DNA of 64,000 nt from contig JABAKD010000005.1 in the NCBI GenBank assembly GCA_012845835.1, forward strand, positions 12,957,205-13,021,204, in the 5' to 3' direction. The notes below the pieces were generated by a model, which was given only the letters and a program-made list of their open reading frames with translations, was not told the DNA's origin and did not search any database. The position numbers were made by a program, and so were the translations under genes. Of this stretch, positions 34,024 through 45,600 are shown in pieces (positions within the stretch are counted from its first letter, which is position 1; the number at the start of each line of letters is the position of its first letter). The stretch is from Undaria pinnatifida (lineage: Eukaryota; Sar; Phaeophyceae; Laminariales; Alariaceae).

Positions 34024-34539
34024 GCATCGGGGGAGGAGGTGGACGTTGAAACAGCATGGGACAGCAGTAGTAGCTTCATGGCGATCAGGCCCGCAGCGAA
34101 AACGAGTAACAACATGTTGGTGGTGTATGCGATAAGAGTTGACACAATCTCTCGTGTGATGCGGAATGAGTGGGATGGTGGGGGGCTTGTGGCGTCGGCG
34201 TGTGTTGTGGTTTGTTTATTTTCGTCCCAGGTGGCTTCGACTATTGTAGACGGCAAAAGTAAGAGTCGAGGGGGATGGCATGGCTAACTCGTGCAAATAT
34301 TAAATATTACTGCCAGGTAGTACTTTTACTCCTATGATATGCCAATTCAATTTTCTCTCGGTTTGATATTATTTTTTTCCACCTCGATCCAAAAATATTT
34401 TAGATGCACGCTTCAGGGATTTGCGTCTGTATTTCCGAGACCAATCTCCCATCGCATGACGTACGGCTACGCTCTCCCTCCGACCCTCCCCGCAGTAGCT
34501 GTTTTTTTTTCGAAATAGTTGTCAGGACAAATACAAATA

Positions 34540-35112
34540 ATAGTTGCGCAGGATTTCAAACGAGTGTTTGCCTGCAGACAAATATTTGCGCAGGATTTCA
34601 AACGAGTATTTGCCTACAGACAAAATATTTGCGCAGGATTTCAAGAGAGTATTTGCCTGCAGACAAATATTTGCACAGGATTTCAACAGAGTATTTGCCT
34701 GCAGACAAGTAGTTGCGCAGGATTTCAAAAGAGTATTTGCCTGCAGACAAATATTTGCGCAGGATTTCAACAGAGTATTTGCCTGCAGACAAGTAGTTGC
34801 GCAGGATTTCAAAAGAGTATTTGCCTGCAGACAAATATTTGCGCAGGATTTCAACAGAGTATTTGCCTGCAGACAAATCCTGCAAGAGTATTTGCCTGCA
34901 GACAAATATTTGCGCAGGATTTCAAAAGAGTATTTGCTTGCAGACAAATATTTGCGCAGGATTTGAAAAGAGTATTTGCTTGCAGACAAATATTTGCGCA
35001 GGATGTGAAAAAAGTATTTGCCTGCGGACCAATATTTGCGCACGATTTGAAAAGAGTATTTGCCTGCAGACAAATAGTTGCGCAGGGTTTCATATTTGCC
35101 TGCCAGACAAAT
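34540..35112 (+). repeat. 42-bp repeat array C (about 13 units)
   Basis: Continuation of the same unit in the same orientation, with one shortened unit near 34880. Because 42 is a multiple of three, all frames stay open and give long 14-residue periodic frames on both strands. These are not proteins. Confidence 0.95.
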
Positions 35113-35141
35113 ACCAAATAAGGTATTTGTACAGGGTGTTT

Positions 35142-36050
35142 ATCTATGATCGTCCGGGTGTGCGCTTACGGTTGAAGGTGCGGTTGCTGAAAGCTGAGGT
35201 GGTCGAGACACTTTTTTACGGTTGCATGACGTGGAGCCCGAAGAAGCCTGACTATGACAAGCTACGACGGGATTACCACTCCATGCTCCTCCGATGCCTT
35301 GGATGGCGGAAACGGAAGCGCGACGACCACACCCTATCGTACGCCGACGCGCTTGCCAAGACAGCTTCCGAGAGCATAGAGGCGATAGTGCGCAAACGGA
35401 GGATATTGTTTGCGGGATTCGTAGCACGTATGGGGGAGGAGCGCCTGCCACAGAGGGTGATGTTTGGGGAGTTTGTTGGGGGTAAGGGCTACTCAGAGGG
35501 GCAAGAGAAAGACTGGATGGATCATGTGAAGGAGGATATGTCGGTCTTTGAAATGAAATTCGAAGAGTGGCGAAAGGCTGCTCAGAAGGCCGGCAGATGC
35601 TTTCGACGAGTAGAGAAGAGAGCCGAGTTGTTCATGCGGAATTGGCATGAAACGGAGAGACGCAAAGCTGCAGAGCGACGCGCAAAGGTTGCGGCAGCGC
35701 CATCCACCGTCGGCATCTCTAAGCGGCCGGAGGGGGGGCGGGGGGAAGGGGGGGAAGGGGGAAGGGGGAGGGGGGGGGCGGAGAGGAGGGGGGGGGGGAG
35801 GGAGGGAGGGGGCAAGGGCGAAAGGGGGGGGGGGAGGGGAAGGGGGGGCGTCATGCCCAAGAGACTGAAGTCTGGGTTTGGCCATCATCGTCTTGAAAGT
35901 TGTGGGCCTTCCAATGGCCGTCACAAGATAGCGTAAGACCGTCCTGACTTCTTCGCCATGTTGCGTCCTCTCCCCAGCGCCATTGATGATGCACTTGATA
36001 CCCTCTATGAACCCAATGCCGTCTTTAGTCAGTTTCTAGGGTCTACTAGT
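35142..36050 (+). mobile_element. Second LINE, 3' segment
   Basis: Resumes after the hAT insertion with YDRPGVRLRLKVRLLKAEVV, then FYGCMTWSPKKPDYDKLRRD, LLRCLGWRKRKRDD and RKRRILFAGFVARMGEERLP, the conserved C-terminal region of this RT family. Between 35735 and 35850 the coding sequence runs into a 115-bp G-rich stretch. The frame closes at 35936. The exact 3' end is unclear; a T-rich tract begins at 36056. Confidence 0.85.
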
Positions 36051-36055
36051 ATGAC

Positions 36056-36222
36056 ATTTTTTTTTCTTTTTTTCCTTTCCTTGCTTCCTCGTCTTGTCTT
36101 GTTTTTTCTTGCTTTTCTTGTCTTTTCTTTTCTTTCCTTTCCTTTTTCGTTTTTTTTTCGCTTTCTTCTCTTTTCTTGTCTTTCCTTTGTCTTCTTTTCT
36201 TTTCTTTGTTTCTTTTTTCCAA
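36056..36222 (+). repeat. Polypyrimidine (TTTTC-rich) tract
   Basis: About 165 bases almost free of purines on the plus strand. The basic Lys/Glu/Arg-rich frames on the minus strand are its translation. Confidence 0.9.
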
Positions 36223-36469
36223 TTGACTTGCGTCTGTCGTGGGAATGCGCAGTGATAGATACTACGTGCAATATATACGTGGTAGTCTTTCTTGGGTGGC
36301 ACGCGGTATAGTCGGTTTTTCTAGGCGCGAGTAGTGCGACATATGCACCAGTATGGACCTGGCACATCGTAGGCTGAATCCTGATTTCACTTATGTATAT
36401 TTCTGGTGGAGGCATGAATTGCGTCAGCTGTGATATATGCGTGTACCACCTTGGGTTTGTTTGTGTTTT

Positions 36470-36575
36470 TCCCTGGGGTATTTCTCAGCTCCAGAGTGAC
36501 TGGAGCCTGTCCTGTGACCACCACGAACTTGATTATGCGAGTGAATGTGAGAACAACAACAACAGCAACAACAAC
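36470..36575 (+). mobile_element. (CAA)n-tailed dispersed retroposon-like repeat
   Basis: Reads 'cctggggtattt.tcagctccagagtgactgga', then 'gcctgtcctgtgaccac', 'gaacttgattatgcgagt.aatgtgagaac' and (AAC)n. Other copies: 40960-41062 and 57285-57370 on plus, 3405-3480 on minus. A constant body with a variable (CAA)n end suggests a short retroposon. This copy ends exactly beside the SANT-like exon at 36576. Confidence 0.65.
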
Positions 36576-36647
36576 ATCTAATTTTATCATCTTCTCCTCT
36601 AACGCATCCCATTCCTCCTTGGACCAGGCAAGGGGGGGGCGGGTCAG
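36576..36647 (-). CDS. Candidate SANT/Myb-like exon of the JAMM gene
   Basis: Follows TTTATTAAACAG and reads LTRPPLAWSKEEWDALEEKM then IKLD (24 codons, phase 0 start, which fits the end of the 37305 exon). W-S-K-E-E-W-x-A-L-E-E is the first helix pattern of SANT/Myb domains, a domain MYSM1-type deubiquitinases also carry, although at their N-terminus. No canonical donor is visible: the exon runs straight into the (GTT)n complement of the retroposon tail, so GT of the repeat may serve as donor, or the exon is damaged. Confidence 0.45.
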
Positions 36648-39600
36648 CTGTTTAATAAAAATGACAGAAACCAGACGGGGGAAGGGGGTGGGAAAGAGAG
36701 CTACTCAAAGAAAACAAATTTCAGAACCGAATCGTTCTACGGTAGCCCCCCAACTTTTCTTTAACGAAACCGGCGTTTTTGAAGACAGCTCCCCGCCGTG
36801 TCTCCTGGAATACGGTGACCCTTGCCACCCCGAAGTCATCGTTCGATAGTCCTTCGCAAATAAGAACAATTTGCGAAGATAGTGTATCGTAGCATCCTTA
36901 TTCGTGTCGAGCAACCATAAAACGTTCGCTGAAGAACATCGCCGGTTTTTTGGGGGGCTATAGTATAATCAATCAAACAAGAGGGGGGGAGGCCGGGGGT
37001 CCTTCTATGTATGGCCTGATATTTTCTGAGTGGCGAATTCATGCCGCACAGCGAGCGGGGGGGGTGTTGGGTGTGCATGGAGTGCAGCTGGAAAAAAGAA
37101 ACGCTAACAAGACCTAGAACTGGACCAAGAAATACGAACAAGAACAAGAACTAGGACGATCATAACAACAAGAACAATCAGAGCAGTAACATGAACAAGA
37201 GTGAATAACAACAAGAGCAACAATCTTCCGCCAAGAACACGAGCACGAACGAAAAAAAAGAACAAGCACCACAACAATAACACTAATAGTAATATGTACC
37301 ATACCTCCATGTGGTCCACGGTTTGCGCCAGGGAGCGGGCGAGCTTTTCCAGGGAAGAGACGCCGGTCCTGTTCCCCCAGGACAGTGGCGCCCTCCCCGT
37401 TACCCTTGAGTAATACCTACGGGGCAGCCGAAACAGCTCACGTCAGGTAAGCAGGCAGGCAGACAGGCAGGCAGGAAGGCAGGCAGGTAGGCAGGCAGGC
37501 AGGCAGGCAGGCAGGTACGCAGGCAGGCACGCACGCAGGCGTGGGGGTCACGCACCATTCGTGTTCGATAGCCGAGTACAAAAATCGACCGACGAATTAG
37601 ATGTGGACGTGGCTATGAACGTAATCCCTAACAGGTATACAACCGTACCCGCTTGTGGGGGGGGGAAAGTGTTTTTTTGATTAGGGATGGAAAATGATTG
37701 CGGCAGCAAAAGGGTTACTGTAGACCTTTTTCTTTTCACGCTTGCTGCTACAGGGATAGCACTTTTTTTTTTTTTTTTTTTCCAGAACGACGGGTCGCCT
37801 TGACCCAAAATTGTCCGAATGTCATTCTTGTTGTGCAATGTGACAGATACAGCTTCTACTAGTCCCAAACTCGCCTGCTGAGGCTGACTAACGAGTTCAT
37901 CGCTCGGCCTATCTTCGGCCCGTAGCCGCCGATGCCTCCGTCCGCACCACCGCTGCCACCACCACTTCCTTCACGGTAGTGACGTTGGTGGAGGAAGTGG
38001 TGGTGGCAGCAGTGGTGCTGACGGAGGCATCGGTGGTTGTTGACTGCAGATGGGCCGAGCGATCGACTCGTCGGTCAGCCTCATAAGGTGAGGGTGGGAT
38101 GAACCACTGCAACATACCAGCAGCATTGGGTGTCGACATTTTTTTTCAGTGGATAATTTACTCAGAAAAAATTATTTGATTTTTGAGTACCCCGTCTGCC
38201 TGGGAAATATATGTTGTGGCGTATTGTTTCTTTTTCCCTCGCATACTACGCGTGTACAGAAAAAAGGCACACACACACACAAACACAAGGCAGACTGCTG
38301 TACCAGTTAGTTACAGCTGTCGCTATTCACCCTAAACTCACCGACCCAGGCTGACCAACGAGTCGATCACCCGGTCCATCTGCGGTCCGTAGCCGCCGAT
38401 CCTGTCCCTGGCACCGCTGCTTTTTCCACCCCATCCCCGTGGCGCCTCCCCTCCCTTGATCACCCCCAGAATTTCCTCGGAGAAGTTCAGCGGCGGGTCT
38501 CGTGCGATCCCGGCAATCGCCTCGAACACGAGACCGCGGCGCCTTACCCTTGCGCTTTCAGTAGAGGTAGTGGCCACCGGTGGAGCACCACCGACACATG
38601 GGATGCCACTTTTGCAGCGCCCGCCGCCACCACCGCCACCGGTACCGCCACCACCGCTACCGCGACCGCAACTGCTAGCCCTCTCACCACCGCCGACACC
38701 CCCACCACCACCACCCCCACCCTCGCCACCACCACCTCCGCTACCCTCATTGCTACCCCACCCATCGCCGCTCCCGCCCCCACCCCAACTATTCGCACCA
38801 CCACCCCCGGCGCTACCGGCGATAGGCGACTGTCCCCCCACATCACCGCCGTTTTCCCACGGCAGCGATTTGGGCAGTAACGCGACTGCCGCTCTCGCAG
38901 CAGCCACTGCCGCCGCCGCTGCAGCCGTCGCCTCGCAACCAGCTGCACGGTAACCCAGCCCCGAGAGCACACCCTCTCCTCCACGAACAACCCGCGGCAC
39001 CGACTTCTGCTTCACCACCACCGCCGCCTGGGGAGAGCCACTAAGGTGGCCACTGCCACTGCTGTGGTCACTGTCCTCGTCGTCAAAGCTGTCCGCCGTG
39101 AGATCGAATACCTCGACGTTGGTGATGGCACGTGTGGCCGGATCAATCGTTGGGAAAGGTGGTTGCGCCGTCTGCGGGCTTCCCGTAGCGGCCGGTCCAG
39201 GAGGGAGCGAAGGGGCCGCGGTAGCGATAGATCCTAACCCTCTGCCGTTGGGTGTTGTCGGGTCCAAAACTGTCGCGCCGGCAACGGAGAAAGCGGGAGG
39301 CGGGGAGGGGGGGGGGGGGGGGGGGGCTCTCGCTATCATGCGTGTCCGCAGTCATACAACCATAGACCCTTGCATGCATCCACATTGACGGGACGGAGAA
39401 CGTCGCGTTTTGTTTTTTCACCAACCAGGCATATATTATGTTGACACCAAGAGCGAAGCGCCGTGCGGTGTTCGGCAAGTGGCACGTAGGGTGGGCTGCA
39501 TCCTGCTTAGCACCGCTTGTGAGACAGAGACCGGCACCTTGTGCTTAATTTTTTCCGTATGGATGACAGCATCGCATTGTTCCACTTGTAGGCGGGGGAT

Positions 39601-42600
39601 GGGGGTAGGGGGGGGGGGGGGCATGTTTAGGGGAGGGGCGTACTCATTTGTTGCTTGCCTTGTGCATTTGACCGTTAACCACGCATCCCTTTCGAGACGG
39701 AGCACGCGATGGGGGGGGGGGGGGGGCAGTGAGATTGACACGCGACACGAACAAACTGACTGATGTTAACCCTTTTTTTACTTGAATATACTATACCGAA
39801 GAATAAAAGACGCGTTCTACGATAGAGGTGCACCAACCATTGTTGCTTTTTTCTGAGGTCCCTCAACTCGGAGAGCTTAAGACACGTCCCTCCTTAAAAA
39901 CTGATTTGGAGAAAAAAAAAAACTGCCGCCACATACCGGATGATAAATCCCATGGCCTAGTTTCGACACGACGAGAATCAGGGGGGGGGGGGGGGAATGG
40001 CCTATTTCCAACGATTCAGGGTTAAGAAGACCCGTCATTCAGGAACCGTTTCAGAGACAAAAATTGCTATCTCCATCGTAGCACCTATCCCTCATAAGGC
40101 GGTGGTGTGCAACATGACCGCCTTATTGAGGAAAGCCACCTTATTCAGTCCAGGTTATGAGTGCAATTACCTAGTAACAGTCGCGGCAAGCGATTTTTCC
40201 CGCCTTGTATCGGGATACCGCCTTATATCGGCATACCGCCTTACTGGGGGACTCCCACCATGTGCCATTTAATCAAGCGCCTAACGTAGGAAGAGTTTTA
40301 CAGCAGCAGCAATACGAGCACCGTCGTGCTGCCCGCGTGCCTTACAGACCCTTAACAAGGCATTTCGGACGTCCCCTACCCCACGAGCTGGTGTTGCTTC
40401 GGGTGGCCGTTGCTGTCATCATCGTATTGCCATTGTACGTCTGTTGCGATTTATCGGGCCCCCCAATTTATGGGATCCCTTCGGCAATATCCAAAACCCC
40501 GCTTATCATCCCCCCCTGAAATATCTGACCCCCCCCTAAAACGTACCTCCCCACCCAAAAATATCTGTCCCCCCCTGAAATATCTGATCCCCCCCTAAAA
40601 TATATGATCCTCCCCTGAAATATATCACCCCCCCCTCCCCCTCAAGGCTGAAATAGCCCCCTTGTATTCTTTACGTGTTGCTGTGGGGTTCTTAGTATTG
40701 CGCAGGGGACCCAATAAATCGGGGGGGGGTGATATATTCCGGTGGCTCATCATATATTTCAGACGGTGATATACTGAATCATGGGTGATGATGTAATCCC
40801 CTTGTGATACCTTTTTCTCAGGGCGATATAGCCCCCACTGTATCAGGGGGGGATCACATATTTCAATCCGCGATATACTGCATCACGGGGTGATACTTTC
40901 TTTTCCCTTTGAAACCCCGAAAGTAGGGCTGTGGTTTGGCTGACGCTGCTAGTATTCCCTGGGGTATTCTTCCACTCCAGAGCGACTGGACCCTGTCCTA
41001 TGACCACGGACTTGATTATGCGAGTTTATTGTGAGAGCAACAACCGCAACAACTACTACTATTAACTTGTACCACGAGAAGCCGATTCGTTACTAGCTGA
41101 ATAGCTACTATAATAACTTACATATGTTTGAGTCTGGTAATTTGGGGAGTTCTGCATCTTCGTATCTGACTGGCGCATTTCTGGCTCGATCAGTCTTATT
41201 TATTGATAAAACACTACAGAAATAAGTTTGTTTATGTTATATTACTTTGCTACCCAATTATAATATTAATATTAATATTATCTAATATAGTATAATACTA
41301 ATAGTATCTAATAACTAACAATAGTTGTGGAGTGCAGCCAACTTACAGCCTAAGCAAGCACTGGTAACACAGGAACACTAGTGAACGTGCCCCCCGCAAC
41401 CCAACTTGAACAAGAAAAGAGCACGCGCGCAAATTCCGTGGACCTATCAACGTCAAACCACCTGCTTTCATCAGACGAGCCCTCGTCCGCCTTCGCTCTT
41501 TATCCTTGCTCTTCGCCTCGTCCCTCAACTTATCCCTCCAGTTCTTCCGCTCCAAGCGGGCAGCAGCTACAGCCCCGTCCACGCCCGTCCCCATCCCCCC
41601 TGCCAACACGCCCGCCCTTGCTCTCCCCGCCCTTGCGCCTGCCCTTACCTCCCCCCCCACCGCACCTACGCTTGTCCCCGCTCCCAGAACCACCTCCACC
41701 CCCGCCCCCAGACCCCCCCTCCCCCGCTCCCCCCCTCCCCCAACCCACATTCGCCCCCGCCCGCACACCCCCCAGCCCCACGCCTCCATCCCCGAAACGC
41801 TCTCTAACGAACCCAGACCCGCTCGTTTCTCTTTCCTCTGGTGCCCAACAGCCCCTTCCCTCCACCTCTACTTCTATTTCCGCCCCCACGCCCACTCCTG
41901 CCACCCCCAATCCCACGTCTTCAATCCCACAAAGCTCTCTACCAAACCCAGACCCGTTCACGTCTGTCTCCCCCGGCGCCTGACGGCCGCTCCCCTCCAC
42001 CACTAAGTCCATCTCCACCACCGCTTCTCCCACCCGGCCATCCTCCGTGTTAGAAGGCCCCAATACCGCCGCCGCCTCCCCTCCTGCCCGTCCATCCTCG
42101 TTGCTAACAGATTTCAGCACCACCGCTCCTTCCACACGTTCATCGTTGGCGGCAGCAGATCCCACTAACGGTGACCCACCTTTGCCTGCAAGCTCGGAGG
42201 GAGGGGGGTCAGCGTCAGGGTTAGGGTTAGTGCGCGGTGGCGACCACCCTCGTACGGCTCCTCCTCCTTTCTCATTGCTTGACAAGAGCGAGCAGGTTGC
42301 GGCTCCTGTAGCTGTGGCCGGAGTTGACGGCATCGTTGCTGAAGGTGCTGCTAGTGGTGCTGCTGTTGTTGTTGCTGCGACCGGTGCTGCTGCGGCTGGT
42401 GCTGCTGCGGTTAGTGCTGCTTCTGCGGCTGGCGCGACTGTACCTTCTGATAAGTGTCCTGCTGTTTTCGCGGCTGCAACTATTGCTTTCGGCGACATTG
42501 ACTCGGCTGCTGCAGAGATCTTGCTCGTCGCTAGCGAAGCCTGCAGAAGCATGGGGCACGAGATGATCTCGCCGTGTGCGCTTATCCGTTCCGTCGCCTC

Positions 42601-45600
42601 GTTTCGGAAAAACCTAGGAATAGCCCAGTGGGAGAATACGGGAGGGGGTGACTACTTGACCGGCCGATCGGAAATTGCACCAGGGAATATCATGAGCTCG
42701 GTTTGTCACCTCTACAACGGTTGGACAACTGATAGAGGGCGAAAACGCGCTCGATACGATATATCGATAATTCGAAGTTCGACACTATATATCGAAAGAT
42801 ACGACATACCAGAATTCGATAGTACGATATATCGAAAATTTCGATACGATATCCCAAACGATATCCAACGCTGTTACTATCGATAGCAGAACATATCGGA
42901 CTCCGACTATTTCGTATTTCGACATGAATTATCGAAACTTTCGATACGATATCCACTTATCATTAATAGCCACACACATCGCCGAACTCTATGTTGAACT
43001 CCTTCAATTCGTAACTACTGTAGTGTGGCGTCATTTCGCCGTTGTATGTAGAAAGAAGACCACGTTATTGAGGACGAGTTGCATGAAATTAGAGTTGACG
43101 AATTTTGCTGTCGTAAAAAGGCCGCGCAATCGGGGGGGGGAGGGGAATACTTGGAAATAGTGTGCCTGGTACGTGCCATTTCTGCAGCCGTAAAAAAGTT
43201 ACAAAACACGTTTTGGGGAAGAATCTACTTGGAATTAGTGTGGGGTTACTTTTTCAAGTTGTGAAAGGTCACCTTATTGAGTGAAAATACTTTTAGTTCG
43301 TGTGGGGTAATTCGGCAGTCGTGAAGTGCCACGTAATGGGGCAAAAACTACTTGGACTTAGTGAGGGGTCATTCTCGCGGTTGTCAACAGCCACGTTATT
43401 TACGGCAACCTACTTGGAACGAGGGTGAGGTAAAACTGTATTCACAGTAAAATACCACGTTATTGGGATAAACTATTCGGAATATGTGTGGGGTCGTTTT
43501 TGCGGCCGTGAAATGCCACCTTATTGAGTAAAAACTACTATTAGTTAGTGAGGGGTCATTTTTTCAGCCGTAAAATGCCACGTTAAGGGGTAAAAACTAC
43601 TTAGATTCAGTGAGGGGTGTGGACAGTGGAGCACCAGAGAGTGTAGTGTTGTTGGTAAGACACGATAGTTGATCTTGGTGGTGATTGACTGTTGAGGATC
43701 TAATGTGGTGTGTGAACGTTATCTAGATCTGAAGACAACTACTGTGTGAGGAAGTAGACTAAAAATGTTGAACAACAAATGCTACTCGAGTTATTTCCTT
43801 CTAAACTCGTTTTTCCACCACATTCTCCCCCACTAAACCTGACATATTTCCCAGATTATGTCAGGAACCCCGATGAGGTACCCAGTATCCAATGCGACTT
43901 TTTCGGGATTGGAGTGACTTGCAATGATCCTATACATTGCTCTCATCGTTGTTTTTAAATGGTTGAGTTTTACAGGTTCTTGAACGTGAGAAAATCCCTT
44001 TTTTTTTTTTCTTTTTTTTTTTTCTGTGCCCTGTGCCTGGGAAAGACGGTGAGAATCGAACCAGCGACCTCACTGTTCATAATCTCACATCCTGTCTGCG
44101 ACGCCATTGTGAGGAAGTAGACTAAAAATGTTGAACAACAAATGCTACTCGAGTTATTTCCTTTTAAACTCGTTTTTCGAGACGAAATAGTACGTGCACG
44201 AGGAGTTTGCTGACTCGTAGTTGCTGGCGACCCGCTACCGCCGTGTTGCATGTCTGTACTGGTACGACGTGAGGCAACACTGCCATCATGACTGTGAGGT
44301 ACGTAACGTGGCGACGACATGTTCATACTCAAAGCAGTATCCGACGGAGCAAGAGAAGGAGTAGGCGACGAGGCAGCACTAGACGGTGAAACATCATTTT
44401 GTATCATCATGCTACTCGTTGCTTCTTGGTCAGATGCGCTACTCGGTTCATGTCGACGATAAAGCTCACGGCTCTCAACCCCAGCGACCGTTTTATCTGT
44501 AGGCTTAGTCGGGCTACCACGGGTACTCCCACCCGATGAACCAGGGTCAACCCCCTGAGAACGCCCGACAGCGTCGCGCGCCTGCGCACGCGCCGCCCTA
44601 CTTTGAGACCTCGTCCGAGGAACGCTAACGGACAGGTCTACCCCCTGCCGATGAGCATCCCTCCCCTTCCCCAAACTCTGCTTACCCATTTTGTTGGCAG
44701 AAGACATATTTTCCCGATGAACCTAGAAGGACACAGAACTGCTCGACGACGCCGCTGAAAGGGGATGGAGTCTAGCTGAGTCCTTCATTGATGCTGAAGT
44801 GTAAACTGGTTGCTGATGTTCGTGGTGTCGGTACAGTGGCTCAAGATCAAGGAAAAATTACTTTTATTAGTGTCTCTGCAGAAATGGTTGAGAGCAGGGA
44901 AGTGACGAGACTGATCCGATGTGGCTCGTTTTCCTTGCTCATTTTGCTCCAAATTGCTACATAACTCTTCCTATTTTCAACAACACAAAGCAGTACTTCA
45001 ACAGTACCTGTAGGAAAAACAGGCTCTCCTCAGATAACTGTTACTTAACGCCTACATAGACTACCTTCACTAGCAAAGACTCACTTCTTCTCAAGCTTCC
45101 CGTGACTCCTCTGTCCTTGCTCTGTCTAGCCTTGCTACTTTCGTCTCCAACTGACACTTGTCTTTCCTCTCTTTGAGATTATCCTATTTTCTCCGTGCAA
45201 TAACCCATGAAAATGTCACCAAACTACTGAGTTTTAGTGTACATTTTCCCGTTCGTTCCTCTCAGTTCATAATTAATCTCTTCCTGCCTTAATTCAGTAA
45301 AACCTGTCATTCCTCATGAACTAAATTCCGTCATAATACAACTGAACAAAGAGGATAGCCGGAATTCTTGCTCATGAAGAAATTGCATTTTCCCTAATCA
45401 AACATCCAATTATTCTAAATTGAAACCTTCTGTCTGCAGTCTCATCGCAAATGAACCTTTTTCTATACTAATTCCTAGTAAATTTCCAATCTCACCACAA
45501 CTGTAGTAGGGGTTTCTACTCATCCTCTTCTGGATTCTGATATAGGGATTCGGGGATGAAGTTAAGATCGCTTGCTTTCTTGTGTTCGGAGCTAATACAA

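Larger units (their letters stand above)
33021..35141. mobile_element. hAT-family DNA transposon, internally deleted, inserted in the LINE
   Basis: Inverted ends ATCACACCCTGTACCAATAC (left) and, reversed, AAACACCCTGTACAAATAC. ATCTA is duplicated on both sides (33016-33020 and 35142-35146). Removing the element and one ATCTA restores the LINE reading ATG GAA ATC TAT GAT CGT (MEIYDR). The only protein remnant is the C-terminal hAT dimerisation domain (33661-34023). Three arrays of a 42-bp palindromic repeat occupy the subterminal and internal parts. hAT elements normally duplicate 8 bp, so either three bases have changed or the ends are slightly misplaced. Confidence 0.88.

Noticed and set aside
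33080-35112. CRISPR-like array
   Set aside because: Units are contiguous without spacers, lie inside a eukaryotic hAT element, and no cas genes exist.
33067-35121. Long open frames with a 14-residue period (FAQDFKRVFACRQI-like) on both strands
   Set aside because: They are translations of the 42-bp repeat, whose length is a multiple of three; all frames stay open.
35958-36415. Phe/Leu-rich membrane-like and Lys-rich nuclear-like frames
   Set aside because: Translations of the polypyrimidine tract at 36056-36222.
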